Assembly: GCA_026414325.1 (NCBI GenBank)
Contig: JAOAJF010000008.1
Location: forward strand, 1 to 25,732
Reading direction: 5' to 3'
Length of the DNA stretch: 25,732 nucleotides
Source of the DNA: Microcaldota archaeon
GTDB lineage: Archaea > Micrarchaeota > Micrarchaeia > Anstonellales > Anstonellaceae
Shown here: positions 1 through 8,389 of the stretch, in pieces
How the letters are laid out: every line of letters starts with the position of its first letter
How positions within the stretch are numbered: the first letter of the stretch is position 1
The notes under the pieces: model-generated
Database searches by the model: none
Seen by the model: the letters and a program-made list of their open reading frames with translations, nothing else
Told to the model about the DNA's origin: nothing
Made by a program: the position numbers and the translations under genes

Positions 1-1051
1 GATAAAATGTGTTGTTAGTATTAGCTGAAGATATTTCTATAGCTGGAGTAGAAGATGAAGAAAAAGAAATAATTCTGTTGTTAATAAACACATTGTGAGA
101 ACCATTAATTATTTTTATTGGTCTTTCTGCATTTGCTGAAGTTGCTGTTTGATTGATTGTGTTATTAACAAATCGGTTGAAAGAAGAGTTATAATCTATA
201 TAAATTGTTCCATCAGAAGAATTAGTTGAATTTGATCTTAAAGTATTGATAGTAAAATTGTTATAATTGTTTAGACCTGCACCTAAATATAATCCCAAAT
301 AATTAACAGAGATATCATTATAAAGAATGGTGTTATACGAAGAAGAATAAGTCAGAGCTATTCCTATGGAATTCGCTGAGATATTATTGTATTGAATAAT
401 GTTATTATTAGAACTATATTCAAGATATATGGCTGTCGAAGATACAGAAATATTGTTGTATTGAATAATGTTATTATTAGAATTTGGAGTTAGAATAATT
501 CCATAATCCACAGATGCAGATACAACATTATTAGAAATAAGATTATTAGTAGAATAATAGAGAAGATTGATAATAAATCTAGAGGATGAAAGCCGGTTAT
601 TAGTTATTGTTGAGTTATCTGCATTGTTTAAAAAGATTGCATTACACACTCCGTTTGCATTAGAACAAGAAGTTGAATAAGTTAGATTGATTGTATTGTT
701 TGTTATATTAGCAAAATCAGCTGGGTCACCAACTATCTGAATACCTGAAGAAAAGTTAGAGATTACACAGTTATAGATTTTTGTGTTTGGTTGATTGGAA
801 TATATTGCAATAGAGCCATAATTGTTATTTCCTCTAATCATAAAATTATTACAATCAATAGTTACATCAGGAACAGTTATATTAATACACACTCCTGAAG
901 AAGAATTTATGTCCTGAGTTAAAGTATAAATATCAGGAGCTACTATCACACCACAAGAAGTAAGAGGTGGAGAATAACCAATCGAGATTAAGAACCCTAT
1001 CAAAATAAAAAAATAAATAAAAAATTTCCTACTCTCTTGCTTTTGCTGCAC
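1..1051 (-). CDS. Secreted parallel beta-helix (NosD-like) surface protein, partial
   Basis: The reading frame is open from a GTG at 1051 to the left edge (about 350 residues; the 3' end is outside the window). After a short charged N-terminus (MQQKQESRK) comes a hydrophobic stretch, about residues 10-25, that looks like a signal peptide. The rest is rich in Asn, Ser, Thr and Ile, with short repeating units such as NNNIIQYNNIS, FINNRII and NATIx-type turns, the pattern of right-handed parallel beta-helix (pectate lyase/NosD) repeats. Two coils are nearly identical (see the repeat entry) and are 23 residues apart, a normal helix-turn length. Three early cysteines (in SCG, VCI and DCN contexts) could form a disulphide cap. 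There are many N-x-S/T sequons, consistent with an exported glycoprotein. GTG is the only plausible start before the signal peptide, and a TATA-like box lies about 25 bases upstream with no Shine-Dalgarno site, so the mRNA is probably leaderless. Its ligand or enzymatic activity cannot be told. Confidence 0.8.
   Translation of the reverse strand, partial: MQQKQESRKFFIYFFILIGFLISIGYSPPLTSCGVIVAPDIYTLTQDINSSSGVCINITVPDVTIDCNNFMIRGNNNYGSIAIYSNQPNTKIYNCVISNFSSGIQIVGDPADFANITNNTINLTYSTSCSNANGVCNAIFLNNADNSTITNNRLSSSRFIINLLYYSTNNLISNNVVSASVDYGIILTPNSNNNIIQYNNISVSSTAIYLEYSSNNNIIQYNNISANSIGIALTYSSSYNTILYNDISVNYLGLYLGAGLNNYNNFTINTLRSNSTNSSDGTIYIDYNSSFNRFVNNTINQTATSANAERPIKIINGSHNVFINNRIISFSSSSTPAIEISSANTNNTFY
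387..482 (-). repeat. 27-bp direct repeat, one beta-helix coil apart
   Basis: An identical 27-base stretch occurs at 387-413 and 456-482 inside the beta-helix gene. The offset is 69 bases, exactly 23 codons, so both copies are in the same frame and encode the same coil segment (SNNNIIQYNN). This looks like a recent duplication or gene conversion of one solenoid turn. Confidence 0.85.
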
Positions 1052-1070
1052 AAAATATAGAATAAAATAA

Positions 1071-1080
1071 TATTTATAAA
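1071..1080 (-). promoter_or_regulatory. TATA-like box of the beta-helix gene
   Basis: On the minus strand this reads TTTATAAATA. It is centred about 25 bases before the GTG at 1051, the usual TATA-to-transcription-start distance in archaea. No Shine-Dalgarno sequence precedes the GTG, so a leaderless transcript is inferred. Confidence 0.6.
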
Positions 1081-1084
1081 TTTA

Positions 1085-1114
1085 ATTTTAAAGTTTATAA
1101 ACAAAGTTTAAAAT
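1085..1114. terminator. AT-rich inverted repeat at the 3' end of purN
   Basis: Arms at 1085-1096 and 1103-1114 pair at 11 of 12 positions around a 6-base loop. The repeat overlaps the purN stop codon. It may act as a 3'-end structure or terminator for the folate operon just before the next promoter. Because both arms are almost pure A/T, chance pairing is a real alternative. Confidence 0.3.
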
Positions 1115-1701
1115 TTAGAGAGAACAATTTTACCTTTTGCAATTTGATCAATTATAAACGGATAATAAATATGCTCGTATTTTAAAATCTTGTTAGCAAC
1201 TTCTTCTGCACTTTTACAATCAGAAATATCTACTTTATGCTGAAAAATTATCGGCCCCCCATCCAATATTTCATTTACAATATGAATGGTAAGGCCAGAA
1301 ATTTTTTCCCCAGCTTCAAAAGCATCTTTTTGAGCATGAGCCCCAGGATATTTTGGTAAAAGCGAGGGATGAATATTAATAATTTTATTTTTATAGTAGT
1401 TTAAAAAATCTTTTGAGCGAATAATTCGCATATAACCAGCTAAAACGATTAGATCTATCGGATATTTTTTTAACTCAAATAAAATTGCATTATCAAAATC
1501 TATTGCAGTTTTATAATTTTTTCTTTCAAAAATCAAAACTGGAATATTTTTTTCTTTTGCATAATTTATTGCAGCTGCTGCTGGGTTATCAGTTACTAAG
1601 CATAAAACCTTTGCATCACACTTACCTTCTTCAATAGCATCTAAAATAGCCTTAAAATTTGAGCCACGACCAGAAGCAAACACTGCTAAATTTATTGTCA
1701 T
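1108..1701 (-). CDS. purN: Phosphoribosylglycinamide formyltransferase
   Basis: PurN transfers a formyl group from 10-formyl-tetrahydrofolate to glycinamide ribonucleotide, the third step of purine synthesis, in the cytoplasm. The 197 residues match the usual bacterial length of about 190-210. The N-terminal nucleotide-binding motif VFASGRGSNFKAI (7-19) is present, followed by IDLIVLAGYMRI and the catalytic segment NIHPSLLPKYPG with Asn109 and His111. The catalytic aspartate is Asp147 in the ILDGGPII segment. It is the last gene of the folate/purine operon, 22 bases after the cyclo-ligase stop, with no strong ribosome binding site visible. The folate-dependent enzyme fits an operon that also makes 10-formyl-THF through FolD. 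Many archaea instead use formate-dependent PurT or lack the pathway. Confidence 0.95.
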   Translation of the reverse strand: MTINLAVFASGRGSNFKAILDAIEEGKCDAKVLCLVTDNPAAAAINYAKEKNIPVLIFERKNYKTAIDFDNAILFELKKYPIDLIVLAGYMRIIRSKDFLNYYKNKIINIHPSLLPKYPGAHAQKDAFEAGEKISGLTIHIVNEILDGGPIIFQHKVDISDCKSAEEVANKILKYEHIYYPFIIDQIAKGKIVLSKF

Positions 1702-1723
1702 AAAAAACTAACTACAAAAAAGT

Positions 1724-2290
1724 TTATTTTTTTATTCTTAGTATAGACTTCTCACTAATCAGACAATCTAGCCTAATATCATGGTGCTCAATTGGAAGAT
1801 TATCTAAAATCTGACCAGAAAAACACAAACCTATTTTAAAAAATTTTTTATCTTTTAAAAAGCGATCATAAAAACCCAAACCATAGCCAAGCCTATAACC
1901 ATTCTTGTCAAATACTATTCCTGGAATAATTGCAACATCAATATTAGTTGTATTAAAATCTTGAGCTTCTGCTTTTGGTTCTAAAACTCCAAATTTTGAA
2001 AGTTCCAACCCATCCAAACTTTCAACTCGTTTTATTAACAAATTCATATTAATAAAATCTGTTCTTGGTAGACACAAAATTTTTTTAGATTTTAAAATTT
2101 CTAAATTTAGATTTAGTGTTGGAGTCTCAAAACCTTTGGACATATAAGAAAGAATTGCATTTGAATTTTTTACTTCTTTTAAAGAAAAAAAATTTTCAAT
2201 TAAACTTTTTTCATCCTCTGTAGAAAAATTTTTAAATAGCTCTTTTCTTAGAGCTAAAAATTTTTTTCTTAAAATTTCTTTTTCCTTCAT
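1724..2290 (-). CDS. 5-formyltetrahydrofolate cyclo-ligase
   Basis: This enzyme (MTHFS, often called FthC or YgfA) uses ATP to convert 5-formyl-THF to 5,10-methenyl-THF, recovering the inactive folate formed as a side product of GlyA. The protein begins MKEKEILRKKFLALRKEL, the usual basic N-terminal helix. It carries the family signature in IIPGIVFDKNGYRLGYGLGFYDRFL followed by KIGLCFSGQ and the C-terminal LPIEHHDIRLD segment. I start it at the ATG at 2290: it lies 4 bases after the folC stop and is preceded by AGGT. A longer frame to 2326 would overlap folC and adds no conserved sequence. Length is 188 residues, typical for the family. Position between folC and purN in the operon supports a role in folate cofactor maintenance. 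Confidence 0.93.
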   Translation of the reverse strand: MKEKEILRKKFLALRKELFKNFSTEDEKSLIENFFSLKEVKNSNAILSYMSKGFETPTLNLNLEILKSKKILCLPRTDFINMNLLIKRVESLDGLELSKFGVLEPKAEAQDFNTTNIDVAIIPGIVFDKNGYRLGYGLGFYDRFLKDKKFFKIGLCFSGQILDNLPIEHHDIRLDCLISEKSILRIKK

Positions 2291-2294
2291 AGTT

Positions 2295-3500
2295 CTAACC
2301 TGAAGTAAAAAATTTTTCTTTTGCAAAAATTGCTTGTAATAAATAAATTGAACCTACAATTAAAATATTTCCATTAAAAGCTGCTAATTTTTTTGCTAAT
2401 AAAAAAGCCTTTTTTGGTTTTTTTTGTAAAAAAACCTTTTTTTTCTTTAAAAATTTTTCTACATCTTGTGCTAATTTTTCTGGTTCTTGTGCTCTTTTTA
2501 GTGGAGGAGAAGTAAAAATAACAATATTAAAAAATGGCAATAATTTTTTTAGAATTTTTTTGTAATCCTTATCTTTCATAGAAGCATAAACTAAAATGTT
2601 TTTTTTATTTGCTTTAAATTCTTTTTTAATAGAAGGTAAAATTGCTTTAATAGCATCTGGATTATGAGCACAATCAATAATAATTTTTGGCTTTGTAGAA
2701 ATTTTTTCCCATCTTGCTCTAAGAGAAAAGTTTTTTATAGAATTAAGAGCTTCAGAAAGTTTTATACCTAAAACTTTTGCAACTTCTAAGCAGCAGCCAA
2801 TATTACTGTTTTCAAAATCAGCAAATTTAGTTTTAAAATCTCTAACTTTTGCAAAAACAAGTTTTGCTCCTTTCTCTTTTGCATATTTTTCTATCCATCT
2901 TCTTGCATTTATAGTTGTTGGAACTATTGCTATTCTGTTTTTTCTAAAAATCCCGCATTTTTCATAAGCAATTTCTCTATAAGTACTACCAAGATGTTTG
3001 GTGTGATCATAACCTATCGAACAGATAACAGAAATAAATGGCTCTGTTGCATTGGTTGCATCTAGTCTTCCACCCATCCCAACTTCTATAACAGCAAAAT
3101 CTACTTTTTTTTCATAAAAATACAAAAGAGCCATTGCTGTTAAATGCTCAAAAAAAGTTGGTTTATGTTTCATTTTTTTAGCTGCATCATAAACCTTAAA
3201 AAAATATTTTGCAAAATCTTTTTTTGAGATATATTTTAAATTTAGCTGAATTCTCTCTCGAATAGAAAATATAGGTGGTGAAATAAAAGTTCCAACCCTA
3301 TAGCCTTGATCAAGCAAAATTTTAGAAATAAAATAAGTTGTGGAGCCTTTGCCATTTGTTCCTCCAATCAAAATAGATTTAAAGTTTTTCTCTGGATTGC
3401 CTAATAATCTTAATACCTTTTTAATTCTACTTAAACCTGGCTTTGAGCCTCTGGCTGCAATAGTAGCTAATTTTTTCAAAGATTGAGTATAAATGTTCAT
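2295..3500 (-). CDS. folC: Folylpolyglutamate synthase / dihydrofolate synthase family protein
   Basis: FolC ligates glutamate to folates (and in some organisms to dihydropteroate) with ATP, which retains the cofactor in the cell. The 401 residues follow the Mur-ligase plan. The P-loop is GGTNGKGST at 46-54, followed by the folate-loop-like FISPPIFSIRERI (72-84). Next come the central-domain motif IEVGMGGRLDATN (138-150) and YDHTKHLGSTYREIAYEKCGI with the metal-binding histidine. The C-terminal domain starts near the IDCAHNPDAI motif. The gene starts 2 bases after the folD stop. Whether it acts only as a polyglutamylase or also as dihydrofolate synthase cannot be decided from sequence; no dihydropteroate synthase gene is in the window. 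Confidence 0.94.
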   Translation of the reverse strand: MNIYTQSLKKLATIAARGSKPGLSRIKKVLRLLGNPEKNFKSILIGGTNGKGSTTYFISKILLDQGYRVGTFISPPIFSIRERIQLNLKYISKKDFAKYFFKVYDAAKKMKHKPTFFEHLTAMALLYFYEKKVDFAVIEVGMGGRLDATNATEPFISVICSIGYDHTKHLGSTYREIAYEKCGIFRKNRIAIVPTTINARRWIEKYAKEKGAKLVFAKVRDFKTKFADFENSNIGCCLEVAKVLGIKLSEALNSIKNFSLRARWEKISTKPKIIIDCAHNPDAIKAILPSIKKEFKANKKNILVYASMKDKDYKKILKKLLPFFNIVIFTSPPLKRAQEPEKLAQDVEKFLKKKKVFLQKKPKKAFLLAKKLAAFNGNILIVGSIYLLQAIFAKEKFFTSG

Positions 3501-3502
3501 AA

Positions 3503-4366
3503 CTATCTTGAGATTAAACCTTTTTGAATTTTATAAGCTAGTAAAGTATTTTCCAACAGACTTGCAACAGTTAATGGCCCAACCCCACCTGGAACTGGAC
3601 TTATATAATAAGCTACCCTAAAAGCGCTTTGAAAATCTACATCTCCAACAATTTTTTCAGCATTACCTACCTTTATTTTATTTATTCCGATATCTATAAC
3701 AACAGCTCCCTTTTTTATCTTCGAGCCTGATAAGAAATTTGGCTTTCCTACAGCTACAAACACAAAATCAGCAAGTTTACAAAGTTTATCTAAATCTTTT
3801 GTTTTAGAATGTGCCAGGATAACAGTAGCGTTTTTTTGTAACAATAAAATTGAAAGAGGTTTGCCAACAATATTTGACCGACCAATAACAAGAGCGATTT
3901 TTCCCTCTAACTCTAATTTGTATTCTTCTAATAATTTTAAAACTCCAGCAGGGGTTGCTGGTAGAAGAAGATTTCTACCTAAAAACATATTACCTAAATT
4001 TATTGGTCCAAATCCATCCACATCTTTTTTTGGATCAATCATGGCCTGTAATTTTAAAATATCTAAATGCTCTGGCACTGGAAGTTGAATTATTATACCA
4101 TTCACAGTTGAATCAGAATTTAGCTGTTGAATTTTTTCTTCTAAAAGAGATTGTGAAACTGATTGCTCAAAATTTAAAACCTCACAAATAATTCCGATTT
4201 TTTTAGAAGCATTAATCTTTCTTTTTATATAAACCTCAGAAGCCTCATTCTTTCCTATTTGGATTATTACTAATTTTGGTTTTGCACCTAAAAGCTCAAT
4301 CTCTTTTTTTAAATTTTTCAAAATTTTATTTGCTAATTTTTTTCCATCTAAAATTTTTGCAACCAA
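3503..4366 (-). CDS. folD: Bifunctional methylene-THF dehydrogenase / methenyl-THF cyclohydrolase
   Basis: FolD oxidises 5,10-methylene-THF to methenyl-THF and hydrolyses it to 10-formyl-THF, linking serine-derived one-carbon units (GlyA) to purine synthesis (PurN). The 287 residues are full length. Visible signatures are VYIKRKINASKKIGI with the Tyr46/Lys50 catalytic pair, GIIIQLPVP (90-98), DVDGF (115-119), the dinucleotide-binding GRSNIVGKPLSILLL (162-176) and PVPGGVGPLT (257-266). The chosen start is a TTG at 4366. It is preceded by GGGTGA five bases away, which overlaps the glyA stop region, and translation from it gives the expected MVAKILDGKK N-terminus. No ATG fits better. Confidence 0.96.
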   Translation of the reverse strand: MVAKILDGKKLANKILKNLKKEIELLGAKPKLVIIQIGKNEASEVYIKRKINASKKIGIICEVLNFEQSVSQSLLEEKIQQLNSDSTVNGIIIQLPVPEHLDILKLQAMIDPKKDVDGFGPINLGNMFLGRNLLLPATPAGVLKLLEEYKLELEGKIALVIGRSNIVGKPLSILLLQKNATVILAHSKTKDLDKLCKLADFVFVAVGKPNFLSGSKIKKGAVVIDIGINKIKVGNAEKIVGDVDFQSAFRVAYYISPVPGGVGPLTVASLLENTLLAYKIQKGLISR

Positions 4367-4375
4367 CTTTTCACC

Positions 4376-5623
4376 CTAATTTAATAGGTTTGGATAAATT
4401 GGAAACTCAGCAGTTAGCTTTCTTACTTTTTCTTTTATTTGTTCTAATTTTACCAGATCGTTTTTATTTTTAAGTGCTTGGTCTATTAAATGAGCTATTT
4501 GTTCCATCTCTTGTTCTTTCATTCCTCTTGTAGTTATTGCTGGTGTTCCTATTCTAAGACCAGAGGTTACAAATGGGCTTTGCGGATCATTTGGGATTGT
4601 GTTTTTATTAGTAGTAATTGCTGCCTTATCTAAAACTTCTTGAGCTTCTTTTCCTGTTAAGCCCTTAGATCTTAGGTCAATTAAAATTAAATGAGTATCA
4701 GTACCACCAGTAATTAAATCATAATTTAGATCTAACAAGGCTTTTGCCAAAGCTTTTGCATTTTTTACAATTTGTGCAGCATAGACTTTGAAGGAAGGCT
4801 GCATTGCCTCATAAAAACAAATTGCTTTTGCCATTATTTGATTTTCTAGCGGCCCTCCTTGCAATCCTGGAAAAACTGCCTTATCTATTGCCTGTGCATA
4901 CTGATTTTTAGAAAGTATAAAAGCACCTCTCGGTCCTCTTAAAGTTTTATGTGTTGTTGAAGTTATAACATCAGCATATAAAGAAGGTGAAGGATGAACC
5001 TCTCCTGCAATCAATCCTGCAATGTGAGCCATATCTACCATTAAATAAGAGCCGCACTCTTTTGCTATTTTAGAAAATTTTGCAAAATCGATCTGTCGAG
5101 GATAAGCAGTATAACCACAAACAATGATTTTTGGTTTTTCTTTATCTGCAATTCTAGCTATCTCATCATAATCAAGCAGGTGAGTCTGCAAATCCACCCC
5201 ATAAGAAATAAAGGTGTAAAGTTTTCCAGAAAAATTTACTGCCGAGCCATGAGTTAGATGCCCTCCATGTTGCAAATTTAGTCCCATAATTTTATCTTTA
5301 AAATTTGCTAAGGCGAAGTAAGCTGCCATATTTGCAGTGGAGCCAGAATGTGGCTGAACATTAGCATGCTCCATATTAAATAATTTTTTTGCTCGCTCTA
5401 TTGCTAATAATTCAATCTGATCTACAAATTGATTTCCACCATAATATCTTTTGAACGGATAGCCTTCAGAGTATTTGTTTGTTAAAATACTTCCAGAAGC
5501 TTGCAATATTGCTAAGCTAACATAGTTTTCAGATGGGATGAGCTCAAGGCCCTCTTCTTGTCTTCTCCATTCTTTATAATACCATTCAAAAACTTCTTTA
5601 TCTATTTTTAAATTTAGAGACAT
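4376..5623 (-). CDS. glyA: Serine hydroxymethyltransferase
   Basis: GlyA is a PLP enzyme that splits serine into glycine and transfers the hydroxymethyl carbon to THF, giving 5,10-methylene-THF for FolD. The 415-residue length and motifs are those of the folate-dependent bacterial-type enzyme: ELIPSENYVS (27-36), the GYPFKRYYGG segment, VQPHSGSTANMAAY (89-102), the VDMAHIAGLIAG segment (196-207) and the PLP-lysine motif TSTTHKTLRGPRG with Lys226. A GGTG ribosome binding site lies in the 9-base gap after the purB stop. Many archaea have a variant SHMT working with modified folates; here the folate-type operon argues for THF itself. Confidence 0.97.
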   Translation of the reverse strand: MSLNLKIDKEVFEWYYKEWRRQEEGLELIPSENYVSLAILQASGSILTNKYSEGYPFKRYYGGNQFVDQIELLAIERAKKLFNMEHANVQPHSGSTANMAAYFALANFKDKIMGLNLQHGGHLTHGSAVNFSGKLYTFISYGVDLQTHLLDYDEIARIADKEKPKIIVCGYTAYPRQIDFAKFSKIAKECGSYLMVDMAHIAGLIAGEVHPSPSLYADVITSTTHKTLRGPRGAFILSKNQYAQAIDKAVFPGLQGGPLENQIMAKAICFYEAMQPSFKVYAAQIVKNAKALAKALLDLNYDLITGGTDTHLILIDLRSKGLTGKEAQEVLDKAAITTNKNTIPNDPQSPFVTSGLRIGTPAITTRGMKEQEMEQIAHLIDQALKNKNDLVKLEQIKEKVRKLTAEFPIYPNLLN

Positions 5624-5632
5624 TTAAACACC

Positions 5633-6952
5633 TTAATATTCAAGTACTTGATCTACTATTTTTTGTGCTTGGCCAATATAGCTAGTGTAATCAAACAATT
5701 CTTTTAGTTTTTCTTTTTTAATAAATTTTAAAACCTCCTTGTTTTTTGAAAGAAGATCAAAAAGAGCAATATTTTTTTCCTGAGCTTGCCAGCTAGCAAG
5801 CCTTAACAATTCATGGGCTTTTTGCCTACTCATTCCTGCCTCAGTAAGAGCTATCATAACTCTTTCAGAAAGTATTGCACCTTTTGAAAGTTCCAAATTT
5901 TTCTTTATATTTTGTTCATAGAAAACTAAATTTGTTAAGATATTTTTCATCTGTAAAATCATGTAATCCACTAAAATAAAGGAGTGCGACAAAATTATCC
6001 TCTCGTTTGCAGAATTAGTTAAATCTCTTTGGTGTTCTAAAGCAACATTTTCCAGGCCAACTAAAACATTTGCTCTAACAAATCTAGCTAAAGAGCAAAC
6101 CCGCTCGCTTTTATGAGGATTCTTCTTATGTGGCATAGTAGAAGAGCCAACCTGGCTTTTTACAACTCCTTCGGCTACTTCTAAAATTTCTGGTCTAGAA
6201 AGATTTCTAATATCTTTAGCTATTTGTTCTAAGATAGAAGCAATTAAAGCCAACACAAATAATAAATTTGCATGCCTATCTCGAGAAACTACCTGAGTAG
6301 TTACTAGTGCTGCTTTTAAACCTAATTCTTCCATAACTAATTTTTGTATTTCAAATGCTTTTGGACCAAAAGTTGCTCCAGTTCCAACAGCTCCAGTCAT
6401 TTTTCCAACACAGACTAATTCTAAGGCCTTGTCAAAAAGCTCTATTGCCCTATTTAATTGATCTAAATAATTTGCAAAAACCAAACCGTAAGTAGTTGGA
6501 ACTGCATGCTGGCCATGAGTTCTACCAACACAAACTAAATTTCTTTTGTTTTTTACAATTTCTTTTAAAACACTTTTTAAAGCAACCAGATCAGATTTAA
6601 AAACTGCTGAAGCCTGATGAATCAAAAGAGCCATGGCAGTATCTTCAATATCATAACTTGTTGCTCCATAATGCACATAACCCCCATAGTTTGGGCATTG
6701 TTCTTCTAAAGCTTTTACCATAGCCATTAGATCATGATGGATTTGCTCTTCTATTTCTATAACTCTTTCTAATTTTACTTTTTTTGCACCTTCTTCTATT
6801 TCTTCTGCTGCTTGGGCAGGAATGTTGCCTAAAGCTGCATGTGCTTTAGCTAAAGCAACTTCTACTCTAAGCCAGCTTTTTAGTACATTTTCTTGTTCAA
6901 AAAAAGAATTTAGATTACTACGATATCTTTGTTCAATTGGGCAGATTGACAT
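5633..6952 (-). CDS. purB: Adenylosuccinate lyase
   Basis: PurB catalyses two fumarate-releasing steps: SAICAR to AICAR, and adenylosuccinate to AMP. The 439-residue protein shows the fumarase/aspartase superfamily layout. It has YVHYGATSYDIEDTA (92-106), the catalytic-histidine segment GRTHGQHAVPTT (143-154), SRPEILEVAE (252-261), and the superfamily signature GSSTMPHKKNPHKSE (269-283) with the mobile catalytic serine. It is the first gene of the folate/purine operon. A GGTG site lies directly before the ATG, within a 42-base gap from the upstream surface-protein gene. That gap is AT-rich enough to contain its own promoter, but I cannot fix one. Confidence 0.96.
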   Translation of the reverse strand: MSICPIEQRYRSNLNSFFEQENVLKSWLRVEVALAKAHAALGNIPAQAAEEIEEGAKKVKLERVIEIEEQIHHDLMAMVKALEEQCPNYGGYVHYGATSYDIEDTAMALLIHQASAVFKSDLVALKSVLKEIVKNKRNLVCVGRTHGQHAVPTTYGLVFANYLDQLNRAIELFDKALELVCVGKMTGAVGTGATFGPKAFEIQKLVMEELGLKAALVTTQVVSRDRHANLLFVLALIASILEQIAKDIRNLSRPEILEVAEGVVKSQVGSSTMPHKKNPHKSERVCSLARFVRANVLVGLENVALEHQRDLTNSANERIILSHSFILVDYMILQMKNILTNLVFYEQNIKKNLELSKGAILSERVMIALTEAGMSRQKAHELLRLASWQAQEKNIALFDLLSKNKEVLKFIKKEKLKELFDYTSYIGQAQKIVDQVLEY

Positions 6953-6994
6953 TTTTTCACCAATAAATAGATAGAATAAAATATTTAAAATAGT

Positions 6995-8389
6995 TCAGTC
7001 ATGGCCCTTTTTTGGCAAATAAGAAAAGAATTTGTTTAATACAACATACAACAAGAGCGCGATTGTAGAAATAAAAACAAAAAAATATAAAAAGAAATAT
7101 GGATTTGGATTTGAAAAAATTTTTGTAGAACCTAAACTTTTTGAAAGCTCAAAGCCTAGATTTTGAAAAAATGAAACATAATCTAAAACAAAGTTTGATT
7201 CTGATTTTGGTTGAGAAATCTTTGACTGAACGGCTCTAAACTGGTATTTATTTATAAATTCTGCTTTTGAAATTCCAACTAAGCTACAGAATTGGCCAAC
7301 ACAATTTAATTCTGCCAATTTTTGAAGTTCTTCTTCGGATGAAAAATCTGTTAGATAGCAGTCTTTTTCAAAACAAATAGAAATTTTGCCTCCACTACTT
7401 TCAATATAAATATTTTGCTGGCCAGAGATTTCTAACTTTTCTTGTTCTAATGTTTGTTCTGGCTTAATAACAGGGGCCTCTTCTTTCTCTTGAGAAATAT
7501 TTTTTATTATTTGTGGAACAGGAATATATAAAACAGCTTCAGCTTCTCTAAATCCATCTTTTCTTATTTTTATATAATATTTAGAGCCTGGCCTTGCATT
7601 GAAAATATAAACTCCATTTTGATCAGAAACTCCTGTTCTTAAACTTCCAAGCTCATCATAAATTAAAATATTTGCAAAAGGCTCGCTAAAAATACTTAAT
7701 TTTTCTCCGTCAAAAATCCAGGAGATAGACAGGCTTTTTAGAAGTCTTTGTGTTTGTTGTTGAGTATCTAAAGGGGGTAAAAAGGTAAATACATAATAGT
7801 TTCGTCCTTCTGCTTTAGTGGGAAGAGCAAAAATATAATCATAATAATTTCCATCTAAAGCTTTGGCTCTAGCTATAGGTACAACAAAAGCATAGGCTTC
7901 TCCTTTTTTGATTACACCTACTCTAAATGAAAAATTATTTTGTGTGTTGTTTTCATTCAAACCAGCTAAAAACAAAGTAGGAAGAGTGAAATTTTCTAAT
8001 TTTTGTCCAACATAAATAGAAAAATTAGAAAAATTATCAAAAACATATTCAAAACGAGAATTGCCCAAAAGTTCAAAATGAGAGTTTAATTCTTCATAAT
8101 TAGGAATAGAATAATTTCCTTCTAATGTTGCTGAATCTGAAATTAGATAATAAAGAGAGGTATTAGAAGGTAAAGAAATAAAAATTGAGAAATTTTCAGA
8201 AGAAGAAAGAAAATTTTTAATAGTGGTGTTGGCTGCAGTCCCATAAAAAATCTGCCAGTGAGGAGTAGTTTGAATAAAAGAGAGATTAGCAGGAGTAATT
8301 TTTCCTCCAAATGCTTCTAGAGAATCTGAAAAAGAAAAAGATATAAAAAATAAAAAAATTAAAACTTTCGTTTTGTTCATCCGATTCAT
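6995..8389 (-). CDS. Single-pass surface protein with HWQxFYGT-type domain
   Basis: No named family is recognised. The 464-residue protein has a signal peptide (residues 1-26) and a C-terminal transmembrane helix (about 431-452) followed by a short basic tail, so most of it should lie outside the cell. Domains in order: an N-terminal domain starting GGKITPANLS with HWQIFYGT (44-51), clearly related to the protein encoded at 9922-10617; a carboxypeptidase-regulatory-like beta-sandwich (about 235-290; ILIYDELGSLRTGVSDQNG, then YYIKIRKDGF); and a small segment with four cysteines (339, 344, 363, 368) that could form disulphides. Many N-x-S/T sequons occur. The start overlaps the stop of the upstream gene in ATGA, implying translational coupling; an ATG nine bases later (8380) is an alternative start. 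Probably a cell-envelope component. Confidence 0.75.
   Translation of the reverse strand: MNRMNKTKVLIFLFFISFSFSDSLEAFGGKITPANLSFIQTTPHWQIFYGTAANTTIKNFLSSSENFSIFISLPSNTSLYYLISDSATLEGNYSIPNYEELNSHFELLGNSRFEYVFDNFSNFSIYVGQKLENFTLPTLFLAGLNENNTQNNFSFRVGVIKKGEAYAFVVPIARAKALDGNYYDYIFALPTKAEGRNYYVFTFLPPLDTQQQTQRLLKSLSISWIFDGEKLSIFSEPFANILIYDELGSLRTGVSDQNGVYIFNARPGSKYYIKIRKDGFREAEAVLYIPVPQIIKNISQEKEEAPVIKPEQTLEQEKLEISGQQNIYIESSGGKISICFEKDCYLTDFSSEEELQKLAELNCVGQFCSLVGISKAEFINKYQFRAVQSKISQPKSESNFVLDYVSFFQNLGFELSKSLGSTKIFSNPNPYFFLYFFVFISTIALLLYVVLNKFFSYLPKKGHD

Noticed and set aside
300..500. Possible CRISPR-like repeats at the left end.
   Set aside because: Only two identical copies occur, they are in frame with a beta-helix protein, and the sequence between them also encodes coil residues.
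2398..2640. Suspected frameshift in the A/T homopolymer-rich end of folC.
   Set aside because: The frame stays open and the C-terminal domain, including the DCAHNPDAI motif, reads normally.
3861..4473. Plus-strand frames across folD and glyA.
   Set aside because: They are antisense shadows of two conserved enzymes.
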